From Cichorium intybus (Eukaryota > Streptophyta > Magnoliopsida > Asterales > Asteraceae), in contig CM042010.1 in NCBI GenBank assembly GCA_023525715.1, positions 62,237,729 through 62,301,728 on the forward strand: 64,000 bases of DNA, given 5' to 3'. Made by a program: the position numbers and the translations under genes. A model generated the notes under the pieces. The model had not been told where the DNA came from and ran no database searches. It saw nothing but the letters and a program-made list of their open reading frames with translations. Shown piece after piece: positions 1 through 16,585 of the stretch. Every line of letters starts with the position of its first letter. Within the stretch, counting starts at the first letter, position 1.

Positions 1-702
1 GAAAAAAATACCAAAATCAAACGAAAAGAAGAATAGTAGAAAGGCAGCACCTGTGAGAGATTACGGATACTCAAATCTCATCAATTTACTTCAAATCAAT
101 TCCACTTAAGTTGTAGTTTCTGCACTAATTCCTTTTCGGTGTTTCTACCAATCAACGTTAATGGCCAATACCCAATATCGAATTTGAACTCGTCGAGGTT
201 ACGAAACATCAAATGCAGGTTTAGAATTTTAAAGCTAACCTCATTTGATCTCTTTTATGGCATTAGAAGATGACAATGAGTAAGCGATTGTGATGGTGAG
301 AATTATCGGTTGATGAAGGCGTGGTGGTATGGCGAGATTTAGGGATCAATCGATTTAGAATTTCTCAGGTGGTGGCTGCTGAATCGGATGGTGGTGAGTG
401 GTGGCAGGAACGGCTTGTTAGGGTTTGAGGGAGAGAAATAATAGGAGTATTAGTTTTGAGAGAGTGACAGACGGATTGAGTTTCAAAATTTCAAGCGGGG
501 TTTCCAAAACGTCCGCCCAATTGTTCTCGGCTGCCAGGTCAAAACACAGAGAGATCTCGGGGAAGATACGAAGCTGGATTAATATTTTGGATAAGAATTT
601 CCTGATTTATGCTTTATAACTTGTATTTCATGCATTATAAATTGGATCTCTTAATTTTAAGAGTTTCTATTTTAAGAAACCATTTTTCCTTTTTAATATA
701 GT
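1..702 (-). mobile_element. Helitron 5'-end segment (body runs off the left edge)
   Basis: The block at about 640-700 (TCTTAATTTTAAGAG, then TTTCTATTTTAAGAAACC, then a T/C run) recurs at 15781-15833 and, inverted, at 7191-7250. In each place it sits where a plant Helitron 5' end would be: read on the minus strand it begins TACTATATTAAAAAGG, close to known plant Helitron 5' ends (TCTATACTA-TTAAA type). The body would extend left of base 1. No convincing gene is seen; the 64-codon frame at 425-619 has no recognisable feature. The canonical TC start is degenerate, so the exact end is uncertain. Confidence 0.45.
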
Positions 703-703
703 A

Positions 704-3700
704 CTAGTGGTGTGCCCGCGCAATGCGGCGGGTGCTAATGAGCGGAACGGGATTGAAGGCGTTGAAGTGTTTATTTCTTTCCTTCTTTTTGTGCTTGTTT
801 TGTTTCCAAATGTGATTTCATTAATTAGTTCATTCAAACATATATAATTTCCAAACCTCGATTCCTTTGTAACCAAAAGTTCAAATCAGAACCAAAGTAA
901 CTCAACAATTAAATTAGTCGAATTTCAAAAACCCAAAACCGAATAATTAGCATGGGCCAAAACTCTAGAAAATAAAGAAAATTGATTTTTTTTTATAAAT
1001 TATATTGATCTTTCAGTTTTATGTGATTTGGTTTTTTGGAAATAGAGTTTTGTAAACTATAAATGTTTGGATTTATAAATTGCAATTGCATCTACTTGTA
1101 TCTATATTTAATATTTGATAGATATGTTGAATTGTTAAAATTAATTTTGTATGGTCAATAATTAATGTTTATCGTCTTTTCGGTTTATAACAGTCAAGAT
1201 AGAATCTCGACCATTTAAATAAATAAAACAAATGCATTACCTAGAATAAACAAAGGATAACTTCTATTGATACATTGCATAAAATACATATGTTACTTAC
1301 AAAACGAAAATATAGACATGGAATACAAAATTATATTGTTAATGAGCTGTTGAGAAGCAGATTGTTTTAAAATAATATAATTTTATTATTTACAATCGTG
1401 ACGTTTACACAGTTATTTAATTTGCTAACATTAACAATAGGAAATTAGTTATACTTGTATCAAAAAGATTAAAAAACAATAATAATTCTATCGAAGAGGG
1501 TTTCTCATTTAGTCACGTCTGCTTGACCCATCATTTTCTGCACAAAAAACTTACAAAAAATAATACACTTATGCAAGAAAGATGGGTAAAAAAGGAATGC
1601 AGCAACGACAAAATAGAAACTTGTTGTTGGAGGGCATTTTTGGTATTTATTGTTTTAAGTTACATTCACTGCTGCAACACCAACATAGACCATCATGCAA
1701 TGTAGCTGCGACATGGAGCCAAATTGCGAGACTATAAAATTTAAGGAACTTTAAACCGCCAATGTTTTGAGCCAAACATGGATTCCTATGATAGCATCAG
1801 TTGCCAAGAAGCCTCCCAGCATCAGTATTTTAGCATCCCAATGAACAAAGAGAAAGTACTAAGCAAACATCCTGCTGAGCCATCCTGTCTTTCCAAATTC
1901 TCGAGACACATAAGCTACATTTAAAATCATCATTGTTTTCCGAAGGCTGAGCAGTAGCTTTGTGGGATTTAACATAAACACATAATCTTTTAAATATCAA
2001 CCCAACACGTACCTGGCTACGCAAATTACATATAGGCACAAAGATTGAGGTTTTAAGGTCTGCAAACTAGCGGTTCGTGCATAGTGATATGTCATTAAGC
2101 TTCTTCCTAAAACACTTTTCTTTATTTACGTTTATTCTCATTGGCTCCATACGATCTCAAAATCGGAAAAAGAAATGTTTTACCAGGTCCAACGCATATT
2201 CAGTCATCATAGGATATTCAGGAGCACATCCTCCTAGTATGATTAAGCAAAATGTATCACCCAAAGTGATTGGTAAATTATTTATAAAGGAGTATGTATT
2301 TCATAAATTACTTAGATGTGGCAAATAAGAACATATAAGCTGAAAGAAAAAATAGACTTACCTTACCATTATCTGTCCAAAAGAAGCTTTAAGAGCCAGT
2401 AACGTGTATCTACCCATGACTAACTTCGGTCCCAAGCTTCTGAAGCTTCAAATTAGATCCTAAAACCCAAGACAAGTGCCAAATAAATGAAAGATGATAT
2501 CAAAGAAAGTGATTTGTAAATGAGTTTCCAGTACCTTCTACATCTCTTTAAGTTGCAGTACCTTCCAGATGATTCTTACAAAATTGTCAAACAGATCACT
2601 TATACACAGTTCTCAATATGACCTGTAAAACAGAAATTAAACACTGAATAGCAGTTCTTGATATTAAAATTCATACACACATACATACAAATAAATCAGT
2701 ATGCCCACATATTATGACTAATAAATCAGAATATGATTGGCAGAACTTACCAAGTTAATATCGGTGGTATGCGAAGTCGCTTTAAAATGTGGTGAGGTAC
2801 ACAATGGTGGCTGTGAATCTTTGATGACGTGAAGAGGCAGAGGAAGCAATTATCGGTGGTCGTAGGATGAAGAAGGTGGACCACTTCATATAAATAACCC
2901 CAAACTGATGTGCGAATCAGAGATTTTAGCTTCTTGGGTTTTGGAAACGGTTTACAGCCGTGAGACGATGATGTGTCTATGTGTGCTGGTGAGGTGGTGC
3001 GACTATGGTGCGGTAATATGGTGATCGTGACAGCTGTTGATCAAATGGCACCGGAGTAAGGGAAAAGGAAACCAGAGAGAGATAAAGAGGGAAGCTTGCC
3101 AACTATTGTTATAGAAGCCGATTTACCTTGTGCATCCACCGACAATGTTGCAGCTGTGCAAGTCGTCCAATACATCCTGGGTCCTTTGATATTTTGCCCA
3201 GTTCCAGTTGATCGCTGTGTATCTATGTCTGTGTGAGTTTGGATCTGTGAAATAAAACACCAAAATGAAACCTAGTTGAGCTGTACAACAAAATGAAACA
3301 CAGTTAACAGGAAAAAAACATACCTTATATGTTCAACCAACAACAAATCCTAAAAACCGAAATTATGATGTGTATGGATATATGATTTAACACCAGTGAG
3401 ATAGATAGAGAGAGAGGCGGAGAGATAGAGAGAGAGATTTCCAATCGCATGGAGGATCGAGATTACCAAAGAAGGATTGATGACTAATGGTGTAGATTTT
3501 TGGTATATTACTTATCGGTGGTTGAAGGAGGCGCTGACTATGGAAAGATGATGAGAGAGTCAGGTTTAAAAAGTAGAAGTGACATACCTTTTGAGAAGTT
3601 AAATGAGAGCACGATTCCAATGAGAGAAAGTGATAGATTGCAAAGAGATATAGAAATCTGGTGGTGGTCTGTTGGTGGTGACCGTGAAGCCTGGTGGAAG

Positions 3701-4017
3701 CAAAACGAAAATCTGCGAGTCAAACAGAACAAAAAAGAAAAAGAAAGAAGAAAACCCTAAATGGATTCAGCCTTAAACAGCCACAAATTCAAATTTAAAC
3801 TGATATAAGTGAATTCGATGCACGAATCAAGAGATTACCTTCACATCTAATTGAGAAATTCAACACGGAGGGTACTGTAGTGCGTTTTCGGTGCTTTGCT
3901 GCGTTGGTGGTCTGATCGTGTGGATGGTGGCCATCTCTAGGCTTAGGGTTCTTAGAAATGGTGATGACGGGAGTAGAAAGAGAAAGAGAGAGATAAGAAT
4001 ATCATTTACAATGGTTT

Positions 4018-4018
<1 letters not shown>
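704..4018 (-). mobile_element. Helitron, minus strand, 3' end at 704
   Basis: On the minus strand the sequence ends with a GC hairpin (CCCGCCGCATTGCGCGGG, about 714-733) a few bases before CTAG at 704-707, with the insertion-type A at 703. This hairpin plus CTRR end is the hallmark of Helitron 3' termini. The right (5') boundary is not resolved; I placed it provisionally at the (AT)n array starting at 4021. The body is AT-rich, with a GA-rich patch near 3397-3442, short frames of unknown meaning (for example minus 1830-2039) and no helicase or Rep sequence that I can recognise. It is probably non-autonomous. Confidence 0.5.

Positions 4019-4020
<2 letters not shown>

Positions 4021-4089
<69 letters not shown>
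4021..4089. repeat. (AT)n microsatellite
   Basis: Uninterrupted AT dinucleotide run of about 69 bp. It abuts the left end of the TIR element that starts near 4090. Confidence 0.97.
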
Positions 4090-4091
<2 letters not shown>

Positions 4092-4510
4092 TGTAGGTTC
4101 AAATACATTTTCCAAGTATTGTGTGATTGTAGGACTAAATCTGGTCCACTTATTTCTAAAGAGTATGATTGTAATTTTATCTCTCTCTCTCTCTCTCCTT
4201 TTCTTCCCTTCTTATACGGGAACTCTATCAAACCCGTACACACGCCGTCTGCCATCATCGACCACAACACGCCGTCGACCACAACACGCCATCGCCCTCA
4301 GCCGCTGCCGCCGTCGGCACCGGCGAATCCGTCGGCGTCGGTGAATCTCATCGAAGACATTCCGAAGAATTCAAATCATCCATTCGAGTCTTCGAGTCGT
4401 CTGCAAACAATTGTAACATTAGATCTACTGCCAAAATCCGCCTAATTTTCTCGATCATCGGATTGGTCAATTTTTATGTTTGCGTGAATTGAAGATTTAC
4501 TGCGGACGAG

Positions 4511-4604
4511 ATGAGTGAGGTATTTGAAGGTTACGAACGCCAATACTGCAAGCTTTCGGCTGGATTGTCAAAGAAGTGTACATCGACTAGTCTTCTTGAT
4601 GGAG
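4511..4604 (+). pseudogene. Captured exon 1 of a VTI1-type v-SNARE gene
   Basis: From ATG at 4511 the frame reads MSEVFEGYERQYCKLSAG and ends in a GT splice donor (GGAG|GTGAGC) at 4605. This matches the start of plant VTI11/VTI12 Qb-SNAREs, whose N-terminus reads M-S-x-V-F-E-G-Y-E-R-Q-Y-C. VTI1 proteins act in fusion of vesicles at the trans-Golgi and vacuole. Only about 31 codons are present; the SNARE coiled coil and membrane anchor are absent. It lies inside the TIR element at 4090-5495 with the upstream leader still attached, so it is a transduplicated fragment. A functional product is unlikely, though a chimeric transcript is possible. Confidence 0.75.
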
Positions 4605-4639
4605 GTGAGCAAAAACCCTAACTCGATCCACAATTTGAT

Positions 4640-5010
4640 TTTGGCGTTAATAAATGCAGGGGGTTCTTTATTCTGCAACATTCTCATTCTCTGAGAATGA
4701 GTTTTTTCTTCTACAACATTCTCAGCGTTAATAAATGCAAGGGGTTCTTTATTCTGCAACATTCTCATTCTCAGAGAATGAGTTCTTTCTTCTGCAATAT
4801 TCTCATTCTCAGAGAATGAGTTCTTTCTTTTGCAACATTCTCAGCGTTAATAAATGCAGGGGTTCTTTATTCGGCAACATTCTCATTCTCAGAGAATGAG
4901 TTATTTCTTCTGCAACATTCTCATTCTCAGAGAATGAGTTATTTCTTCTACAACATTCTCATTCTCAGAGAATGGGTTCTTTATTCTGCAACATTCTCGT
5001 TATCAATAAT
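4640..5010. repeat. Minisatellite with palindromic CATTCTC-GAGAATG cores
   Basis: Degenerate tandem units of roughly 35-45 bp containing TTCTGCAACATTCTCATTCT and AGAGAATGAGTT, so that almost every unit carries the self-complementary core CATTCTC(A)GAGAATG. At least six cores can be read. Some units also share GCGTTAATAAATGCAGGGG. Related cores occur at 24768-25030 and, more loosely, at 25640-26700, inside related TIR elements. Confidence 0.85.
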
Positions 5011-5492
5011 GAGTTCTTATTTATTCTCTGAGAATGCTTGGGTAACAGAGTATTTTCAATAACTAAACTTGAACATATTCTCCGAGAATATTGTATTTGT
5101 AGTCTTCATTTGAGAATGCTTGGTTAACAGAGTATTTCAATAATCAACATCGGAGAATAGTTGCGATTCAACGAGCACGAAATCAAGTATTCCAGACCTG
5201 CATTCTTATCAACTGGAATTCAACGTTAATCGACGATGACAGGGAGACGGTTAATTGAATCCGATCATATTATGTCCGTGATTTTAGCATGCGAATCATA
5301 CATTCCGATCTTATGGGTTTTGGGGGTTTTTACTGTTTTACCCTTAACCGGGTATTTTCATTTAAAAACACGTGAATTGTTTGATTTTAATTACAAGAAT
5401 GCCCTTTCTTTACATCCATTGATTTTGTTGATCTAATGGTCCACGTTCAGTCCTACAATCACACAATATTTAACAATTTCATTTAATACTAA

Positions 5493-5495
<3 letters not shown>

Positions 5496-5542
<47 letters not shown>
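5496..5542. repeat. (AT)n microsatellite
   Basis: Uninterrupted AT run between the right end of the SNARE-carrying TIR element and the left end of the GC-rich hAT-like element. Confidence 0.97.
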
Positions 5543-5544
<2 letters not shown>

Positions 5545-6017
5545 AGGTTGTAGAAGTCGCTAGGCGGTAGGCGGGCGGTCGACTGGGGCCTAGGACTAGT
5601 CGGTCTATGCGAGGACTAGTCGGGCGCCTAGGCGGGGAGTATTAATTGGTATAAAATTTATTTAAAATAAATAATAAATAGTACATATACCTTAACAAAA
5701 TAAGTTAATAACCATAAAATTGATACAACAATACCAATGTACTTTTGCTATAAGAGATGAAACCAGCTCACCGAGGGTTAAAATCGTCCAGAGCCACCAG
5801 AAAGTGCATAATCTGCTTCAGCCCCCAAACTATACAAGAGCAACAATTGCACAGGAGCAACCTGAATGGTCCACATGCTGCATAATCAAATTCTGCATAT
5901 TAAAAAAAACACAATTCAAAACAAATTTCACCAAAACAAAATTAAAAATCATTTCATATAATAATCAAATCAAAAGAGCAACCTGAAGCCGAGGTAGCTT
6001 CATAACAACTTTAATAC

Positions 6018-6144
6018 AATCAGCAATGAACTACAAAAACCAACTCATAAGAACTACAATCAGCAATGAACTACATGTCGACTGTACAAAAACCAACTCA
6101 TAAGAACTACAATCAGCAATGAACTACAAAAACCAACTCATAAC
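6018..6144. repeat. Tandem repeat, about 40-53 bp unit
   Basis: Three consecutive units share AATCAGCAATGAACTAC and AAAAACCAACTCATAA; the middle unit carries an extra 13-bp insertion. Internal to the hAT-like element. Confidence 0.85.
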
Positions 6145-6224
6145 TTGGAATCAAACCTTGGATCAAATAATCAAATAATGAAACCTGTAATCAAATAATG
6201 AAACTTGTATAATAACTTGGAATC

Positions 6225-6510
6225 AAACCTTGGATCAAATAATGAAACATCTGTAATCCGAAATTGAAATTGAACACCTAACAGGCAGTAAAAATCGAGA
6301 ACATCTGTAATCCGAAAATCGAGAACCAAAATCAACAATCAACGATCTGTTAGGCAGTAAAAATCGAGAACCAAAATCAACAATCAAATATCTGTAATCC
6401 GAAATTGAAATTGAAATCGATAGCATCTGTAATCCGAAATTGAAAATGAAATCGATAACATTTGAAATTGACATCGATAACATCTGAATCCGACAAGTAG
6501 AAATAACAAT
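6225..6510. repeat. Degenerate tandem repeat (TCTGTAATCCGAAATTGAAA family)
   Basis: Multiple diverged units with CATCTGTAATCCGAAATTG and AAATCGAGAACC or AAATCGATAACA. Open frames across this block are a product of the repeat and not a gene. Confidence 0.75.
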
Positions 6511-7055
6511 CAACTTGATCAAAAAATAAACCGACAAGTAGAAATAACAATCCGACAATATGGAAATCAGACGGAGCTCAATAATCCGACAATATGGAAA
6601 TCCTTACCGCAGACATGGTCGCAGACGGAGCTTTGACAGACTTGGTCGGACCGTCGGAGCTTCAAGGACACCGTGTCTGGATGCGCAAACTCGAGTCGGA
6701 AAACAGAAGTCGTAGATGGAAGACGGAGGGGGAAAACCGGAGATCGATTTCTAAGTTGTCGGGTGGAAAATGGGAGGGAGAAAGACGATTAGGTCAAACA
6801 AAAAATGAGGGGAATAAAAAAAAAGAGGGGGTAGTCTAAAAAAAAAGGGGTAATTTTGAAAAATTTCATCACAATCTGTTGACTTCGTTTGACCGCCCGT
6901 TGACCGACTTTGACCGACTTTTCCGCCTAGACCGATTTTGACCGAAGTTGACTACGCCCGACTAAGTGAGCCGCATAGTACTAAACGTAGGCACTTTTAG
7001 CCCGCCTAGCGCCTAGGCGCCGCCTAGGCGGCCGCCTAGGCCGACTTTTACAACA

Positions 7056-7190
<135 letters not shown>

Positions 7191-7431
7191 TACTTTAAAA
7201 AGGAAAGATGGTTTCTAAAAATAGAAACTCTTAAAATTAAGAGGTCCCATTGATTATGCATAATGTACACTCTTTTTATGCATTTTATCAAAAATACGGA
7301 TAACTGGATTAGGGTTAAAGTTTTTGTTCAGTTAGAGCGGAGAAAAAGTCCACACAGTTTAGATGGGATTCTAGATTCGTTCAAATTTTGAATCAGTAGT
7401 CAAAAGGATACCATTCCTATTTTTATTCCAA

Positions 7432-8061
7432 ATGTTTCATCTCCCTCTCTCCGTCTGTAAAACCCTAAAATGCCTTTCTCGACCAGCCCCTCTTGCCTCC
7501 CCCAATCTGCAGCCGCCATTCGATCCAGCCACCAGCACTTGCTTAGCGTTGTCAGACCACTCCCCATCAGCACCATGGCCTCGCACCTCACCAAGATTAG
7601 ACACCATCTCCCTGCATCATCTTTATTTATCACCTACCGCCACCGGCAGCTACGCCGCCACCATCCGATCCAGCCACCACCACGATGAACCACCACCTGC
7701 TTTCCGGTCAGACTACCATCCGTTCCAGGCACCACTAAGTCACCCTAAAATCCACTCAAACCCTAGAAATGTTACCGGCCGCCGTGTAAACCATGGACCA
7801 TCACCACCATTGTTACACTCCCATCAGGCCACCACTGCCCCTCCTCCCCCCCCCCCGCTACTGTTCCACGCACGACGACGTTCACCTTTACATCCATCAT
7901 TTACGCCTTATTCCAAATCACCTTTACATGCATCATTTACGCCTCATTCCAAAACCCTACGTCTGTTCCCCTGCTCGCCTTCGACATCACAGACACATAA
8001 TGCCAATGCACCACCGTCTGTCTCTGTTCGTGATCGTCTCTGCTGTTGTTGTTGTACTTAA
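7432..8061 (+). other. Pro/Ser/His-rich open frame, doubtful as a gene
   Basis: A 209-codon frame rich in P, S, H and T with a C-run at about 7846-7857 and a 36-bp tandem duplication (TTTACGCC-TATTCCAAA) near 7890-7955. A second frame is open over part of the same stretch, which suggests compositional openness rather than selection. It lies just downstream of the Helitron 5' end and resembles a captured CT-rich gene leader. I do not recognise a protein family. Confidence 0.25.
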
Positions 8062-8943
8062 ACGCTAACAAACATCGTCATCAACCACCAGGAACACCGC
8101 CATACTCTTTCTCTCTCACTTTCATGTTTTTGCGAAATTTTTTGGATCCTTTTCGTTTTTGTATTTTTGTGTTTAATCTAGCACCATGTTTCATGATTTG
8201 GATTTTTTTTGTGTGTTTCAGGTTTTGGAGTCTCCATGGTCGACCAGTTTGCCCCTAACCCTATGTGAGTACACATTTTCTCCCTATTTTCTCTGTTATA
8301 ACCTCCAATGATCATTGTAGTGTTTTCCTGATTTCCGTCCATAAACGAAGAGGCATTTTTTTCCTGGTTTCTGAATGTCAAATTCTAATAATAGACATGT
8401 TTAGTTGACGAGGCTTATAGTGATACTTGAGATTGAGACTAGCAAAATAGATGTGTTGGGTTGGGTCCTAGTTGGGTAGCTTACATAATTTCTTTCTTTA
8501 AGTTTCTAAGAGGGTATCCTAATTTCAGGATTTAGATGTTCTGTATGTCAGCAGGAATACAAACCCCGATCTCTTTTTAGCTATTAAAATTTTAATTTAT
8601 CTATTTCAATAATTTATCATCTTTATGTATTTTTATTACAGTATAATTCAAAGAGTTTAGAAGTCTTGATTGAGGTTATAATTTAGTGAGTCTTCTTGTA
8701 TAATGCCCTTGCAGATGTTGCTGGAAAATTACCTTCACATGTAAATGTTGTTAAAACAGTGGTTGTGTGTGATTCATTTGTGTATCTCATGTATGTGTGT
8801 TGCGTGCATGGCATGGGGATGGGTGTATCTGATGATGTATTTCAGGTTGCTTCTAAGCAACTGGTCTGATGAGTGATGACGACCAAAATCCCTTTTGCTT
8901 CTTAAACATTCTTATAATGTATACTGATTTACACATGTTGCAG

Positions 8944-9370
8944 AATACACCCAAGCTAAAGGAAACCATCTCTGTGGCAAATAAAGCATGTTGGGCTATT
9001 GGGGAATTAGCAATCAAGGTAAATTACCAAAACGTAAACTATCTTTTTTTTAGAAAATGCTTCTTATTCAAACTTGTAATTCAAATGCTTCAGGTTACCC
9101 AATAAATTTCTCTGGTGGTGATGACATTAATATCATGCTTAGTTCCAATCCTTCAACATGTAGAGGTGTGTGGACTGTCATGTAGTTTGTTTTATTGCTT
9201 CATATTTTTGTTTGATATCTAAATCTACTTTTTTTTTGTCTCTTGATAGGGGGTTAATAAGTCACTGATTGAAAATAGTGCCATAAGGGTAGACTTGCAC
9301 CGGTTTGTCTAGAGCTTGTATCACCTCACATGGAGCATTTCATGCAAGCATGGTGTATTGCTTTGGCCAT
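8944..9370 (+). pseudogene. Captured transportin-1 (importin beta-like) gene fragment, three exons
   Basis: Exon a (8944-9018) reads NTPKLKETISVANKACWAIG and on to AIK, preceded by a CAG acceptor and followed by a GT donor. Exon b (9094-9165) reads V-T-Q-stop-I-S-L-V-V-M-T and ends CLVPILQHVE. Exon c (9250-9370) begins GVNKSLIENSAI, loses frame after a short deletion, and regains the LVSPHMEHFMQAWCIALAM frame before a GT donor. These match consecutive HEAT-repeat segments of plant transportin-1 (TRN1), a nuclear import receptor for RNA-binding proteins. The introns are retained, so capture was at DNA level. The stop in exon b and the frame loss in exon c make it a pseudogene. Confidence 0.82.
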
Positions 9371-11637
9371 GTAAGTCTTGTGTTCCATACCATTGTCTGT
9401 CCATCAAGAGATCATGGAGATCACGACACATTGTAAGTTGTAATTATATTGATCCTAGGTATGAGCTTTTTCATAATATGATTTGAATTTGTTTGTTAAT
9501 CGTGAGTTTATGGTTCCCTTTTCAAAAAAATAACAACTTTTGGTTATTTCTGTACCCAATGAAAAGTTTTTAACCTTTGGTTATCTTTTATCTTCAAATT
9601 TTAAACACAATATAGCAATGAAAGGTTTTTTGTATTGGTTCGGTATTGGTAAACCTGTTGAGCTTCATAGATGATAATTATGGACCAGATTATTAGGTTT
9701 AAGATAATCAATCAAGTGGGGTAATTTGTAAGACTTAATGAGAGTTCATGGTAATTAACGGACCATGGATAATGAGGTCGATGACACTACTATGGTCGAA
9801 GCCGAAAGAGAGATGGGTGGTTGCAGGTTTGAAGAGTGTATGCGTTTTTAGTAGTTCTTGTTTCAACTTTCAAGAAAATGCAAACAAAAAAAGTTAAACA
9901 TGATTCTATAATTCTATAAAAAGGTTTGTATGCTTGTATTTTCATAGTTGATATGTTTCATTCTCCTTGGGTTTAAAAGAAGATTTATTTTTATTCCCAG
10001 TAGATTTTAGTTCTGCTTCCACCACCCTTCACGGTCGCCATTAACAGCCCACCACTGGAAAATCGCTGCTATACAGGACCAACACCGTACCAAAGGACCA
10101 TTATCACTGCTCTATCAGGTTTAAATTTCTTCTTGATTAACCTAATTTCTTGTTTTATGGATTTTGTAGAATTCTAAAACAGCTGCTCTATCATCGTCTT
10201 CCTCAATCAGAAAAGATGATTACCTTCATTCTCGATGGTTTTCCAAGATTTCCCCTCTCGCTCAATAAGCAATTGATGTTCGTTTTGCTAATCTCTTCTT
10301 CTTCGACTTCATTTCCCCTCTCACTCAGTAATTCAACCATCAAGTTCCTGACCCATCTCCTGAACAATCTAAGTAATGGATGTTTGGTTTTAGTTATTTC
10401 TTTTTTATATTGTAGCTTTTGATCACGTGTATTTTTAAAAATTTTTGTTATGGTCCAAATTGGTTTTAAATCTTTGACTCTGTTTTGTTTATTTGTGAAG
10501 TCGAATAATTTTGTAAGTGTGTGCTATGTGTGTTATAATTATCAATTAAAGGCAAATTTGAAATTGTGAATTATAGTTATCAAAATTTTCCAGAAATTGT
10601 GCATCAAAATTTTCCTTTCCTGCAAAGCAAATTCAATGGAGAGATAAAGAGAATAAAAATAAATCGTTGTGGAAAAAATAACTACTTTATTGCAAAAGTC
10701 ATAAGAAATAGCCTTTCTTTTCAACTTTATGAGAATTAAAATAGATCGATTATATGTACATGTATGTATGCAAGTATATTTATATACTTTGTGCTAATAG
10801 GAATAATCACATGCATGAAATAAGGGTAATCAAATGGAAGAATCACTAATAATAACTAACCCATTACGCACCCAATTAAGGACACAATATAAGTAAAAAG
10901 GTAGGTGCCTAATCTCAAGAACATCGGGAGACAAGGTTACAATAGGATGAGAACCATGCAATATCGCATTATGAACACGGACTATAATTTACATATAAGA
11001 ATCAATTTGACTATATTGGGTAATTTTATCAAACAAACCTCATTATTTCCAAGAAACGCATGTTATCATTAAGAATGAAAAAAGAAGCAATTTGATTATA
11101 TTGAATGTAATTCCATTCTATTTAATACAAACAAAGAATGGAAGTCACTATTCGACGTCTGCCGAAAGGAAGCTTATCACTGTCCGAAAACTATTTACAT
11201 TAACGTCTAAAGCTTTGGACGATACATGTCAAGATAAAAATTGATTAAGAAAGTTGTCTAGAGCATATACATGATCATATCTGCTAATTTATTTATTAAA
11301 TGCTAATTTTGGAAAAGGGTAGATTGTATAAAGTAAAAGATTATGATATTTCATATGTGCATTTGACATATTTTACGATCGTTTTGTAAAAACACTTTTT
11401 TTAAACAAAAAGAATAACGTAAATTTTAATTTTAGTATAATATTTTACATGATTAAAAATACCAAACTAAGCTAAATCATGTATCGTCTTATTGAATTGT
11501 AACTTTTTACTCCTCAAATTGCATTAGGTATGTGTTACTCTATATTTTTTGTTTGTTTTAGCGAAATATCGAACTGAACCGTGTGTAGCTTGCCTCTATC
11601 AAATTGTGTCCCGCAGCATTGCGCGGGTACACAACTA

Positions 11638-15961
<4,324 letters not shown>

Positions 15962-16366
15962 TAGGTGTGTACCCGCGCAATACGGCGGGCGGCGATTAAT
16001 TTCATTTACGTGAATAGTTTCTGGGCGGTGATTAGTTTCCTTTCGTCAGACGTCGAATAATGATTTCCGATCAATAGTTTATTGTTGGCATACAACTTCG
16101 GTTCAGCGATTAGTATTCTTTTCGAAATATATTATATTAAATATAACACCATTAAAGTATTAAAAATAACATACATTGTCATTTTGGGTTAAATAGAACG
16201 TACTATCCAATTTGGAATCAAAATGAAATTATGCTCTAAGTTTTTGTTAAAAAATAAAACCATGTCATATTTAAAAAAAAACATATATTATATCGGTAAT
16301 TATCATTATAATTGTATTTTACATATCACATAGAACTTCTCGAGACACCACATTTGACGTATAAAC

Positions 16367-16585
16367 TCAAGCTTGTTTAAAATATTTGATAGACTTCACT
16401 AAGACTTTTATTTTGTCACGTGATATTTCTCTAAAAAGTGTCAGGTGAAGTTGTTCACATAAAAATACTGATTCCAGTAGAAAAACACCAACATTTGGAA
16501 CTGTTTGGCCTTGAGATTTATTAATTTTCATCGCAAAGCTAAGCCGAAATGGAAACTGTCTTTTTTTCAATTTGAATGGAAACAT
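16367..16585 (-). pseudogene. Helitron Pif1-like helicase C-terminal remnant
   Basis: The 72-codon frame contains FPFKLKKRQFPFRLSFAM followed by KINKSQGQTVPNVGV and later LHLTLFREISRDKIKVLV. This is the motif V/VI end of Pif1-family 5'-3' DNA helicases as carried by Helitrons, where the family reads A-M-T-I-N-K-S-Q-G-Q-T and then L-Y-V-A-L-S-R. Here the canonical ALSR appears as TLFR, altering the conserved motif. The upstream minus-strand sequence to about 16700 has further helicase-like but frame-broken text. Only the C-terminal end of the usual 1000-plus-residue protein is present, so no enzyme is made. Confidence 0.8.

Larger units (their letters stand above)
4090..5495. mobile_element. 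TIR DNA transposon carrying a captured gene fragment (Pack-MULE-like)
   Basis: The two ends are imperfect inverted repeats: ATTGTGTGATTGTAGGACT at about 4117-4136 matches the reverse complement of 5450-5468, and the match continues through a TGGWCCA motif and outward to a TATATAG end on each side. Both ends abut (AT)n arrays. The interior contains 5'-leader-like GC-richer sequence (4200-4500), a captured SNARE exon (4511-4604) and a palindromic minisatellite (4640-5010). Gene-fragment capture between long TIRs is typical of Mutator-like Pack-MULEs; the superfamily assignment is inference. Related ends occur at 23855, 25414 and 25507. Confidence 0.6.

Noticed and set aside
3891..4445. 184-codon frame across 3891-4445
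   Set aside because: It owes its length to the (AT)n array and then runs into the leader of the captured SNARE fragment, in a different frame from the real exon start at 4511.
4640..5010. CRISPR-like array of regular palindromic repeats
   Set aside because: Units are directly adjacent and diverged, without unique spacers, in a plant nuclear context; it is a minisatellite.
7432..8061. Pro/Ser/His-rich frame as a genuine protein gene
   Set aside because: Two frames are open in parallel, composition is low-complexity and it sits in a Helitron next to captured pieces; kept only as a low-confidence feature.
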